Source: JASHPR01 sp963815375
Lineage (GTDB): Bacteria; Actinomycetota; Actinomycetes; Streptosporangiales; Streptosporangiaceae
Direction: 5' to 3'
Assembly: GCA_963815375.1 (NCBI GenBank)
Contig: CAWFGX010000005.1
Location: 806,001-870,000 of the forward strand
Length of the DNA: 64,000 nt
The position numbers were made by a program, and so were the translations under genes. This document shows, piece after piece, positions 17,231 to 25,103 of this stretch (the stretch's first letter is position 1; each line of letters opens with the position of its first letter). Below the pieces are notes generated by a model. That model worked only from the letters and a program-made list of their open reading frames with translations. It had not been told where the DNA came from and did not search any database.

Positions 17231-18139
17231 CTAGTCGCCGCCGCTGCTGAGCGCGCTGGCTGGCAGGAGGTAGGTCTGGTTGGCCGGCGGCACCGCTACG
17301 GTGACCGGCTGGTTGATGGAAGTGACGTCGACGGTGACGTTTGCCGGCTCGCCTTCGATGGTCTCGTTCTCAGTGAGCTTGCGCACCATGTGCTGGCTGT
17401 CTATCCAGGCACTCCAGCTGATGTCACCGGATATGATCTTCAGCTCGGGAGCAAGCTCCTTGCTGAGGCTGGGCGACAGCGCGCTGAGCGCGGCCGACGG
17501 CGAGACGGTCCCCGAGTACTCGGTGGTGCTGACCCCGTTGATGACCGCAGTCCCGACCTCGCGGACGCTCGTCGAGGTGGCCAGGAGCTGGGTCTGCGTC
17601 AGCGGGTCGCCGCTCTCGGCCTCCTGAACGGCCTGGTTGAGAGCTTGCCCCAGGCTTCCGGACAGGTCAGAGAACGGGACCTCGGTCCACGGCTGACCGC
17701 TCTGCCCGGATAGCCCCGGTATATCCATGTACAGGGCCGTGCTGGTCAGGATCTCGGAGATCGTCGTCGACTGACCGCTGATCGACGCGTTCAGCTTCTC
17801 CCCGATGAGCAGACTGGGCCGGACCTGCACCTGCATCGTGCCGCTAACGGTCCCGGTCGAGCCGAGCTGCACAGACATGGTGCCGGACAGCGAGTTCACC
17901 TGCTCGGACTCATCCGCGGCCAGAGCGATGGCCCGCTGCGGCGTCAATCCCGCTGCGGAACCGGACGAGGACGTCGACCCGGAATGGGAGGAGGAAGAAG
18001 AGGACGATGACGAATCGGCTGGCGTGTTGCTGGAGCAAGCAGTAGTTAATGCGCACGTCGCGGCGCCGATGACAACGGCGGCGGCCTGCCAGGAGCCAGC
18101 ACGCCGCGGAAGCGACAAATGGATCAAAGTACGAGTCAT
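17231..18139 (-). CDS. secreted lipoprotein (LppX/LprAFG-like fold)
   Basis: 302 residues from ATG 18139. A lipoprotein signal peptide ends at the lipobox LTTACS, followed by a Ser-rich spacer of about 30 residues, which is a cell-wall linker. The rest is beta-rich: ADESEQVNSLSGTMSVQLG, VRPSLLIGEKLNASIS, DISWSAWIDSQHMVRKLTEN, VDVTSINQPVTVAVP. This follows the pattern of LppX/LprG-type lipid- or glycolipid-carrier lipoproteins of actinomycetes. A terminator-like stem follows. Its role in lipid transport is inferred from the fold only. Confidence 0.8.
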   Translation of the reverse strand: MTRTLIHLSLPRRAGSWQAAAVVIGAATCALTTACSSNTPADSSSSSSSSSHSGSTSSSGSAAGLTPQRAIALAADESEQVNSLSGTMSVQLGSTGTVSGTMQVQVRPSLLIGEKLNASISGQSTTISEILTSTALYMDIPGLSGQSGQPWTEVPFSDLSGSLGQALNQAVQEAESGDPLTQTQLLATSTSVREVGTAVINGVSTTEYSGTVSPSAALSALSPSLSKELAPELKIISGDISWSAWIDSQHMVRKLTENETIEGEPANVTVDVTSINQPVTVAVPPANQTYLLPASALSSGGD

Positions 18140-18211
18140 GGGGCACAGGCTAGCCGGCGGCTTCCAGGCTCTTTGCCGGAAACATGGTGGCCGCCCGATA
18201 GCGTGAGTCAC

Positions 18212-18682
18212 GTGACAGACAAGCGGCTGGCGCCGGGAGACCCGGCGCCGGACTTCACCCTCCCCGACGCCGACGGCAACCAGGTCACGCTGTCGGGGCT
18301 GCGCGGCCAGCGCGTGATCATCTACTTCTACCCCGCGGCGATGACGCCCGGCTGCACGAAGGAGGCCTGCGACTTCCGGGACAGCCGCGAGGACCTGTCC
18401 GGGGCGGGGCTCACGGTGCTTGGCATCTCTCCAGACCCGCCAGCCAAGCTGGCCAAGTTCCGGGACAAGGAGCGGCTCACATTCCCGCTGCTGTCGGACC
18501 CCAGCCGGGACGTGCTCCGGGCTTATGGCGCCTACGGGGAGAAGACGATGTACGGCAAGACCACCGTCGGCGTGATCAGGTCCACGCTCGTGATCGGCGC
18601 GGACGGCAAGGTCGAGAAGGCCTACTACGGCGTCAAGGCCACCGGTCACGTCGGTCGGCTCCGGCAAGAGCTCGGCGTCTGA
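18212..18682 (+). CDS. bcp: thioredoxin-dependent peroxiredoxin, Bcp/PrxQ type
   Basis: 156 residues from GTG 18212; an in-frame GTG at 18203 is possible but homologues start near this point. The peroxidatic Cys48 and resolving Cys53 lie in TPGCTKEACDFRD, preceded by GDPAPDFTLPDADGNQVTLS and followed by GISPDPPAKLAKFRDKERLT. Reduces H2O2 and organic hydroperoxides in the cytosol. It lies just before a tRNA gene. Confidence 0.93.
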   Translation: MTDKRLAPGDPAPDFTLPDADGNQVTLSGLRGQRVIIYFYPAAMTPGCTKEACDFRDSREDLSGAGLTVLGISPDPPAKLAKFRDKERLTFPLLSDPSRDVLRAYGAYGEKTMYGKTTVGVIRSTLVIGADGKVEKAYYGVKATGHVGRLRQELGV

Positions 18683-18759
18683 CGCCAGGTCCGTCGGCAC
18701 GCATTCCCGCGGCGGCCGTAAGCTCTGACAGCCGGGCATGGAACGTCGCATGCAGGCAA

Positions 18760-18837
18760 GGGGCCGTAGCCCAATTGGCAGGAGGCACAAGGTTTAGGTC
18801 CTTGGCAGTGTGGGTTCGAGTCCCACCGGCCCTACCA
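18760..18837 (+). tRNA. tRNA with anticodon UAG (Leu codon CUA) but a short variable loop; CCA encoded
   Basis: A full cloverleaf is visible: acceptor GGGGCCG (18760-18766) pairs with CGGCCCT (18827-18833, one G-T end pair), D-arm 18769-18786, anticodon stem CAAGG/CCTTG around the loop TTTAGGT with anticodon TAG at 18795-18797, a 5-nt variable loop, T-arm GTGGG-TTCGAGT-CCCAC, discriminator A and an encoded CCA. The anticodon and discriminator fit leucine, but bacterial tRNA-Leu normally has a long variable arm, which is missing here. Its charging identity is therefore open. The next gene fragment is a recombinase, so the tRNA may serve as an integration site. Confidence 0.85.
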
Positions 18838-18840
18838 ACC

Positions 18841-19110
18841 TCCCGGCATGCGAACCGTTTCGCAGGCTTTGCGCCTGGTCTCGCGGTCGATTAGCGGTTC
18901 GCGGGTGTCCTCGGCGTAGACGTCGCCGAAGGCGATGTCGCCAGCGCAGGCGGGGTTTGGCGATGATCCGGTTGATGGTGCGCCCCGACCAGGGCTTGCC
19001 GGTGCGGTTCGCCACGCCCCGGCGGTTGAGTTCGGCGGCGATGGCGCGGGTGCCCAGGCGCTGGGTGGTGCACAGGCGGAAGATCTCCTGCAGGTGCGGC
19101 GCCTCGCGGC
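18841..19110 (-). pseudogene. remnant of a serine recombinase/integrase
   Basis: On the minus strand the stretch HLQEIFRLCTTQRLGTRAI followed by AAELNRRGVANRTGKPWSG and RTINRIIAKP is the middle 'Recombinase' domain of large serine integrases. After one extra C near 18950 it continues in another frame as ACAGDIAFGDVYAEDTREP and LIDRETRR, the following conserved block. The catalytic N-terminal domain and the C-terminal part are absent. The fragment begins directly behind the tRNA 3' end, as expected for an element that integrated into the tRNA gene and then decayed. The remaining 19111-19216 has no gene that I can support. Confidence 0.75.
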
Positions 19111-19216
19111 GATGGACAGGTAGGCATCGGAAGGGCTATCTACTCGCTGGCAGTGTCGATCTTCTCGAAGTAGCCGAAACCGCAGACACCGCTGGTTAAC
19201 GGGACGGCTTGTTGGG

Positions 19217-19672
19217 TTAGCCGGCCCGTTCTCGCAGATCAGGGAGTGCAGCTAGGTCGCCGGTGCTGCGGAGAGCGTGGGTGAGGAACGTGGCGATTTC
19301 GCTGGGCTTGAGTTCGATCGCCGCGACGGCGTCGGCGTCGCAGGGGATCTCTTCTAGTTCGTAGGTTCCGCGTCCTGGCTCGCGGAACTCGGGGCCGGTT
19401 CGGTCGGCGAAGGACCAACTGTCCATGGTGGCGAGGTAGAAGTACTGGCGCTCGCTGTCGCGGTGGATGACATCAACCAGGCTCCGGACCATGGCGTCTC
19501 CGCCCAGTTCTTCGCGCAGTTCGCGGCGCAGAGCGTCTTCGAGGCTGGCGTCGCCCTCGTCGGTGTGGCCACCGGGGAGAACCCAGTACGGGGGTGTCTC
19601 TGGTTTGGTGCGTTTGATGACGAGCATGGTGCCGTTGGGAGTGAGGACGATGGCGCGGACGCGTTCGATCAC
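19217..19672 (-). CDS. Nudix hydrolase
   Basis: 151 residues from GTG 19672, with a strong GGAGGAG ribosome site. The Nudix box is seen in GGHTDEGDASLEDALRRELR followed by EELGG, with Asp in place of the first Glu of the usual Gx5E; the REx2EE core is complete. Substrates of the family are nucleoside diphosphates linked to another group. It is the last gene of a four-gene minus-strand operon starting at 23551 and lies 37 nt behind the SDR gene. Its actual substrate may be the product of the upstream kinase/nucleotidyltransferase. Confidence 0.88.
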   Translation of the reverse strand: MIERVRAIVLTPNGTMLVIKRTKPETPPYWVLPGGHTDEGDASLEDALRRELREELGGDAMVRSLVDVIHRDSERQYFYLATMDSWSFADRTGPEFREPGRGTYELEEIPCDADAVAAIELKPSEIATFLTHALRSTGDLAALPDLRERAG

Positions 19673-19709
19673 AGCGGCTCCTCCAGGGAGGCCGGGGTTG
19701 TCAGGATAG

Positions 19710-20501
19710 TCAGTGGAGCAGCCATCCGCCGTCTACGTGGAGTGACTGCCCGGTGATGAAGGACGCGGCAGGGGTGGCCAGGAAGGTCACGGCGGCGGCG
19801 ACGTCTTCCGGTTGACCTCGGCGGGGGACGCACTGGCGGCGGAGTTGCTCTTCCGGCGGTGTCAGATGGGGTGGAGGGATCATGTTCTCGGCGTCGACCT
19901 GGATCGCGCCGGGCAGGACGGTGTTGACGCAGATGCCGTGGGGGCCGAGTTCGCGGGCGAGGGAGCGGGTGAGCCCGAGCAGGCCGGCTTTGGCGGCGCC
20001 GTAGGCCACATGGGTTCTTCGGTCGACGCGGGCGGTGACACTGCTGATGTTGATGATCCGCCCCCAGCGGCGGGTGATCATCGCGGTGGTGAACGCGCGG
20101 GTGACGCGGTAGTGGATGGTGAGGTTGGTTTCGAGTGCGAAGGCCCAGTCGGTGTCGGTCATCTCGTGCCAGGGCACCCGAGGGTAGGCGCCGGCGTTGT
20201 TGACCAGGATGTCGACCGGCCCGACGGCCGCGAGGATCTCACCGGTCATGGACCTGACTTCGCTGGCGTTTGTCAGGTCGGCGCTGACGCTGACTGCGGT
20301 GGCTGTCTGGCCGAGCCGGTGGATGAGCTGGGCTGCCTGGTCGTGCTGGGCGAGGTGGTTGACGGCGACCGTTGCTCCGGCGGTGGCGAAGGCTTTGGCG
20401 ATGGCCGCGCCGATGCCGGTAGCGGCGCCTGTGATGAGGGCGGTCTTGCCTCGGAGTGGCTGGCTGAGAGTGAGTGGGGCCTCGGGCATGACTGCTGTCA
20501 T
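19710..20501 (-). CDS. short-chain dehydrogenase/reductase
   Basis: 263 residues from ATG 20501 (GTG 20504 is also possible), with AGGAG nine nt upstream. A classical SDR: TGAATGIG cofactor loop, NNAGAY, and the catalytic triad in ISSVTARVDRRTHVAYGAAK. The C-terminal block ATPAASFITGQSLHVDGGWL is typical of 3-oxoacyl-ACP-reductase-like SDRs. It is third in the operon, 27 nt behind the kinase-like gene. The substrate is unknown; the context suggests a sugar or nucleoside-derived alcohol or ketone. Confidence 0.88.
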   Translation of the reverse strand: MTAVMPEAPLTLSQPLRGKTALITGAATGIGAAIAKAFATAGATVAVNHLAQHDQAAQLIHRLGQTATAVSVSADLTNASEVRSMTGEILAAVGPVDILVNNAGAYPRVPWHEMTDTDWAFALETNLTIHYRVTRAFTTAMITRRWGRIINISSVTARVDRRTHVAYGAAKAGLLGLTRSLARELGPHGICVNTVLPGAIQVDAENMIPPPHLTPPEEQLRRQCVPRRGQPEDVAAAVTFLATPAASFITGQSLHVDGGWLLH

Positions 20502-20531
20502 CACTCTGTGCTCCTAGCTGCTGAGCGGTGG

Positions 20532-21620
20532 CTATTCGGTGCAGACGAACATGTGCAGCGGCGTCTCGGGGTGCTGGCTCTGGGCGAGCTTGATGATGGT
20601 GAGGAAAGCCTCGGCGGGGGTGAGCTGCGCGAGCGGGATAACGCCGAGGATGCGCAGGGCGAGGAATCCACGCAGTTGCTTGAGTTCGGCGCCGGGCCTG
20701 AGCTGGGCCGCCGCGCCGAGTGGCCCGTGTACCCATTGGCTCACGCGGGTGATCGCGGCTCGGCGCGCGGGTCCCGTTGCCCACCTGTACTTGGCGTGGA
20801 TGTTCCGGTCGTGGTCGTCGAGATGAAGGTGGGTGATCGTGGGGACCGCGATTGGGGGGAGGGCGAGCCGGGTGGTGCAGGCGTAGACACCGGGCTGGGC
20901 GCGGGGTACCTGCCATCCGCCGAGTGCGAGCAGGTACCAGAGCAGGTTGACGATCTCGCCAGCGAGCGTGTTGCGGCCGGCGTGCTGGAGGTCGAGCCAG
21001 CATCGTGGCCAGGCGATGTTGGGTTCGGTGGGATCGCCCTGGGTGATGGCGGTAAGCCATCGGCTGCTAGGTGACAGATCCTGGCGGATGCCGCTGACGA
21101 CCTGCCGGATGTCCAAGTGATAGCTGCGGCCGTCGACGGTCAGCCGGTAGTCCGCGAGGTCGCGCAGGGTGAGCTGTCGGCGATGCCGCTGGTAGATGAC
21201 GGGGTCACCGGTCAGGTACCAGGCGTCGATACGGCCGCCGGGGCGGATGCGGTCCGCGTAAAGCGCGGTAACGCAGTCGGACAGTGGCCGAATTTCCCCG
21301 GTGCGCGTGGCGGCGGCGCATAGGTCCTGGCAGATGCCATCAATGAGCCCGATAAGGGTGGGGATGAGTTCCGGGTTCCGGTCGGCTTGGGCGATGAGAT
21401 CGGCGAGCAGAAGGTGGCATCTCCCGCTCGCGAAAACGTCTTCGTATTCGACCACGTCGCCGTCACGCTTCTGGACGCGTCCGGTGAGAGCTGGCAGCGG
21501 CAGGGTGCCCGCCAGAGCTGCCCAGCCGTGCATCTCCGCGTCCGCCTGGGCAGCGGGCATTAGCTTGCGGAAGACGTGCGTCACGGCTGCGGGTGAGAGC
21601 GTATGGACCGCGCTGGTCAC
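20532..21620 (-). CDS. phosphotransferase-like protein with APH-type kinase motifs
   Basis: 362 residues from GTG 21620, overlapping the stop of the upstream gene (GTGA), with GAGGAGAA as ribosome site. The block ITQGDPTEPNI followed by CWLDLQHAGRNTLAGEIVNL matches the Brenner loop (H-x-D-x4-N) and metal-binding D of aminoglycoside-phosphotransferase/choline-kinase folds, with Gln replacing the usual His. The N-terminal lobe is divergent and no clear P-loop is seen. It is probably a small-molecule kinase. The very tight coupling with the fusion protein suggests that the two act on the same compound. Confidence 0.65.
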   Translation of the reverse strand: MTSAVHTLSPAAVTHVFRKLMPAAQADAEMHGWAALAGTLPLPALTGRVQKRDGDVVEYEDVFASGRCHLLLADLIAQADRNPELIPTLIGLIDGICQDLCAAATRTGEIRPLSDCVTALYADRIRPGGRIDAWYLTGDPVIYQRHRRQLTLRDLADYRLTVDGRSYHLDIRQVVSGIRQDLSPSSRWLTAITQGDPTEPNIAWPRCWLDLQHAGRNTLAGEIVNLLWYLLALGGWQVPRAQPGVYACTTRLALPPIAVPTITHLHLDDHDRNIHAKYRWATGPARRAAITRVSQWVHGPLGAAAQLRPGAELKQLRGFLALRILGVIPLAQLTPAEAFLTIIKLAQSQHPETPLHMFVCTE

Positions 21621-23551
21621 TTCTCCTCCTCACCCGGAGTGGGGAGTTCACCCAGCCAGGCGCCCAGCACCTCCAGGGCGAGTTGCTCCGCTGCCTCGCG
21701 GTCACCGCGCGCCCGCGCCAGAAGGCCGGCGGTATCCCGACGCGGTCCGAGCAGCGCGCGGAGCGCGTCGTCGTCTGCCGCGCAGTCGGTGCCCTCGAAG
21801 CGGAGCATGACCTTGGCGATCAGCGCGGTGATCTTGTATAGCGCACGGACATCCGGGGAGGGGCACAGTAGCTGGCGGCGGATCTCAGTCGCCGCCTGGG
21901 TACCATCCCGCAGGCTTTCCGTGGCGTCGGCCTGAGGATCTGGCGAGATCAAGGTCATGCCCAGGCGGGCCGAGAGCGGGGCGATATCACCCTCGCGAAG
22001 GTTTCTCAGGACATGCAGCACCCGAGGAGTAACTACCCCGGCGGCGCACTCCGCGCGAGTTATCAGGGTGATCCCGAGTTTCACGCCGTCGAGATCGCTT
22101 GCCATGTCAGCGAGCACATGGCGCAGGCCGGGCAGGCAGGGGGTGGCGGCGATGACTAATACATCGAGATCGCTCCACCCGTGCTGGTACTTGCCCCGGG
22201 CGCCGCTGCCGGTGACCGCCACCAGGTCAATACCCGGCACGGAATCGGTCGCGGTGCTAATGAGCCTGGTCAGGTAGGACTCCAGGTGGACCGGGAGGCC
22301 AAGGCTGTTCACCGGGACGGTCCGCGGTGGGTGGCCCGGCTGTCCGAGGCGCGCGGCGAGGACGTCGAGTTGACGGGCCAGGCCGAGCCGGGTGCCTTCG
22401 TTGCTGACGACCACGTCCGCGAGCGCCGCGACCGCCGCCGCGCCACGGCGATGTTTGACGCCGTCCCTCTCACGGACATCTGCCGGTCCGGCCAGGCCGC
22501 GCTGTTCACGGATCTCGGCTGGGGCGTCCAGGTAGGTGAGTGTGAGGTTGCTGCCCAGCAGTTTGCGCAGTTCAGTGGCTGGCTCGTCGCGGTGCACTGA
22601 TTCCAGCGACACCCGGGTCAGGAAGTGATGAGCGGCGCAGAATCGGTCGAGGCTGTCGGCCAGCAGCTCAGCCTGGATCACAGCCGATTCCCGGTAAGGA
22701 TCATTGATGCCGGATCGCGCGGCTGCTTCCTCGATGAGGTATCCGATCTTGAGCCTCACGAGCCCGTGCCGGGTACGCAGGTAGTCCGCTGCGGTGCTCT
22801 TGCCGCTCTCGGACAAGCCGCCAATCGCGACCACGCTCATGGCCGCGACCGCGCACGGCGGCATCGCCGGGAATATGTGGGCGAGGCGCTGGCGCAGCTC
22901 CGTCTGGACGGCGAGGATCGGCCGGTCCCCGGTGATGATGGCCGTCCCGAACCGGCCCTCACTGACCAGCCGGTCTACCTGAACATTGAGATGGCGCTGG
23001 TACGCGGCGTAGCGGCAGTCCGCGGCTGGTTCTCTGGCGAGGCTGCGGGCCGCCGCCTCAGCGGGATCGGCATCGTGCAGCAGCACAACGCTTCGCTCGG
23101 CTGCTTCCGCCACGCGCAGGTCCGCCTCGTAGCGGGTGAGAAGCTGGCATGCGCGCTCGGCGGCATGGTTGGCGTCGAGGTCGTCGCGGACCGCTGATGT
23201 CGCCGCCAGGGATGCTTCCAGCATGGGAATTCCGCGATCGACCAGCAGCAGCTTGGCGTGCCGTGGCTGGCGTGCGCGCTCCAGGTAGGAGCAGGCCAGC
23301 ACATCCGCGACCTCATCGATTGGCGCTTTCTCGAACCACCACGAGGCCATCCCGGTTTCGTGGATACCCGCCCATCTCGGATCATGGTCGTCAAGCGGCC
23401 CGGCGAGATTCGCGAGCGGAGCGATCCGCCGGGCGAGGATACGCAGCTGAGTGGTCTTCCCGGTGTTGTCAGCGCCGCTGAGGGCCACCGCCGCTTCGCC
23501 GGTGGGCGGCTCAGCGGTGCTGGTGGCGGTGGCGTGGGTCGAATTCGTCAT
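21617..23551 (-). CDS. three-domain fusion: dTMP-kinase-like, second P-loop kinase, and nucleotidyltransferase
   Basis: 644 residues from ATG 23551 (GAGGGA ribosome site). Domain 1 (about 20-215) is thymidylate-kinase-like with Walker A GADNTGKTTQL and LLLVDRGIPMLEASLAATSA. Domain 2 (about 230-420) has a second Walker A GGLSESGKSTAADYLRTRHG with a dephospho-CoA-kinase/adenylate-kinase look. Domain 3 (about 440-640) carries the Pol-beta-type nucleotidyltransferase motif GSGARGKYQHGWSDLDVLVI. The chain of two kinases and one nucleotidyltransferase in one polypeptide suggests stepwise phosphorylation and nucleotidylation of one substrate. First gene of the operon, divergent from an XRE-TPR regulator. 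I know of no characterised protein with this order. Confidence 0.8.
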   Translation of the reverse strand: MTNSTHATATSTAEPPTGEAAVALSGADNTGKTTQLRILARRIAPLANLAGPLDDHDPRWAGIHETGMASWWFEKAPIDEVADVLACSYLERARQPRHAKLLLVDRGIPMLEASLAATSAVRDDLDANHAAERACQLLTRYEADLRVAEAAERSVVLLHDADPAEAAARSLAREPAADCRYAAYQRHLNVQVDRLVSEGRFGTAIITGDRPILAVQTELRQRLAHIFPAMPPCAVAAMSVVAIGGLSESGKSTAADYLRTRHGLVRLKIGYLIEEAAARSGINDPYRESAVIQAELLADSLDRFCAAHHFLTRVSLESVHRDEPATELRKLLGSNLTLTYLDAPAEIREQRGLAGPADVRERDGVKHRRGAAAVAALADVVVSNEGTRLGLARQLDVLAARLGQPGHPPRTVPVNSLGLPVHLESYLTRLISTATDSVPGIDLVAVTGSGARGKYQHGWSDLDVLVIAATPCLPGLRHVLADMASDLDGVKLGITLITRAECAAGVVTPRVLHVLRNLREGDIAPLSARLGMTLISPDPQADATESLRDGTQAATEIRRQLLCPSPDVRALYKITALIAKVMLRFEGTDCAADDDALRALLGPRRDTAGLLARARGDREAAEQLALEVLGAWLGELPTPGEEEK

Positions 23552-23690
23552 CGTGGTCCCTCGCAGGGTGCCTGGTTCCAGCCGGTGAGGCGCCGAAGGG
23601 ATTGATGTGTGATGGCGCCATCGACAGGCAGTCAACGCCCGGTCATGGCGCGCGGGTATCAGCCATAGGACAGCCATTGGCGACCAGGCC

Positions 23691-23720
23691 GTGACGAATG
23701 GCGCGGAGCGTCATTACGCT
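23691..23720 (+). promoter_or_regulatory. candidate promoter of the XRE-TPR regulator gene
   Basis: GTGACG (23691-23696) and TACGCT (23715-23720) with an 18-bp spacer resemble -35 and -10 boxes; transcription would start near 23727. GCAGGAG serves as ribosome site before ATG 23759. The 207-bp gap also has to hold the promoter of the opposite operon; no clear box was identified for that strand. Confidence 0.45.
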
Positions 23721-23758
23721 GCCGGGGACGGGCAGCACCGATCCCGCAGGAGCGCGCC

Positions 23759-25102
23759 ATGACTGAACGGCGTTACCCACCCAACCGGCTGCTGGCCTGG
23801 GAGCGGCTGCAACGAGGATGGTCCTATGAGGAACTCGCTGACCGGGTGCGGGCCGAGATGGTCGGCTGCGGTGAGGGTGACACCGGCCTGACCGCGAACA
23901 CGGTGCGGCGCTGGGAAACCGGGGACCGCTGGCCGGAGCCGCGGTTCCGCAAGCACCTGGTCGTGATCTTTGGTATGACCGCCAGCGACCTCGGGCTCTT
24001 AACCGCCGACGAACTGGCCGCCCGCCCACAAATCGATGCCGTCACCGAGATCAGGAGACTGATGTCCATGGCCGAAGAACCGATCCACGGCACGGGCCTG
24101 GATCGGGCCTCGTTCCTGCGGGGCCTGCTCGGCCTCGGATCCCTCCCGCTAGTCGCCCGCCTGGTCGGAGGCGAGGACTACGAACGGATCGCGAATGAGA
24201 CGCGACAGGCGCGCCCCGCTGATGAAGGCTCCGCGCACGCCTACGCGCGGATCATCGCGAGCCAGCGTGAACTGTACTGGACCAGTCCCGCCGCCGACCT
24301 GTTCGAATCCGCGTACGCCAATGCGCAGCTTGGCATCAGGCTGCTGCGTATGGCCAGCGCCCAGCATCCGAGAGCGATCCTGTCAGCCGCGCTCGGGGAA
24401 GCAGCGCTGCTCGCCGGGCGGCTGGCGTTCTTCGACCTTCGGCAGCCCGCCGTCGCCCAGCGCTGCTACGACACCGCCCTGGACGCGACCCGTGAGGCGG
24501 GAGACCATGCCCTCGCCGCCGCTGTCACCGGGCACATGGCTTTCATCCCAGCGTTCGCCCACGACACCGCGCACGGGCTGGAACTCGTCGAGGCAGCTCA
24601 GCAGCACTGCTGGTACGGCGTCTCACCGCTCCTGCGGTCGTGGCTGCACTGCGTAGCCGCCGAGACCATCGCCCTGTCCAGCGAACCCGCCGGGTACCGC
24701 AGGCGCGCGGAACTGGCCGAGATCACCGCCCCCATCACTAGGCCAGCTCCGCAATGGTTCGACTTCTACGACGCCTCACGGCTCGACGGCTTCGCCGGAT
24801 ACTGCGCCCTCACCGCCGGAGACACAGGAGATGCTGCGGCGAAACTGGCGGCGGCGCTGACCGGGCTCGCTCCCACCGCCTCCAAGCAGCGCAGCGTCCT
24901 GCTCGCCGACCTCGCCACAGCCCACCTCGACGACCAGGACCACGCGGCCACGCTCACCGGCCAGGCGCTTGATGCCCTGGCCAGCGACTGGTACGCGACC
25001 GGGCACCAGCGGATCAGGAGCGTTATCGGCAAACTGACCGCCGGGACCGAGCGGGATCACCTGCGAGAGCGATGCCAAGCCCTAGCACCCGCCTCCTGGT
25101 GA
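23759..25102 (+). CDS. XRE-family helix-turn-helix regulator with TPR-like C-terminal region
   Basis: 447 residues. The N-terminal 75 residues form a helix-turn-helix (LLAWERLQRGWSYEELADRV and NTVRRWETGDRWPEPRFRKH). The remaining 370 residues are helical repeats rich in Ala and Leu (GIRLLRMASAQHPRAILSAA, YDTALDATREAGDHALAAAV). This layout is common in Streptomyces-type regulators of accessory clusters. It lies divergently from the kinase-nucleotidyltransferase operon and is the obvious candidate for its control. It converges on the HAD gene with only 1 nt between them. Confidence 0.88.
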   Translation: MTERRYPPNRLLAWERLQRGWSYEELADRVRAEMVGCGEGDTGLTANTVRRWETGDRWPEPRFRKHLVVIFGMTASDLGLLTADELAARPQIDAVTEIRRLMSMAEEPIHGTGLDRASFLRGLLGLGSLPLVARLVGGEDYERIANETRQARPADEGSAHAYARIIASQRELYWTSPAADLFESAYANAQLGIRLLRMASAQHPRAILSAALGEAALLAGRLAFFDLRQPAVAQRCYDTALDATREAGDHALAAAVTGHMAFIPAFAHDTAHGLELVEAAQQHCWYGVSPLLRSWLHCVAAETIALSSEPAGYRRRAELAEITAPITRPAPQWFDFYDASRLDGFAGYCALTAGDTGDAAAKLAAALTGLAPTASKQRSVLLADLATAHLDDQDHAATLTGQALDALASDWYATGHQRIRSVIGKLTAGTERDHLRERCQALAPASW

Positions 25103-25103
25103 T

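Noticed and set aside
18795..18797. Reading the tRNA as an amber suppressor
   Set aside because: The anticodon is UAG, which pairs with CUA. A suppressor of UAG stop codons would need anticodon CUA.
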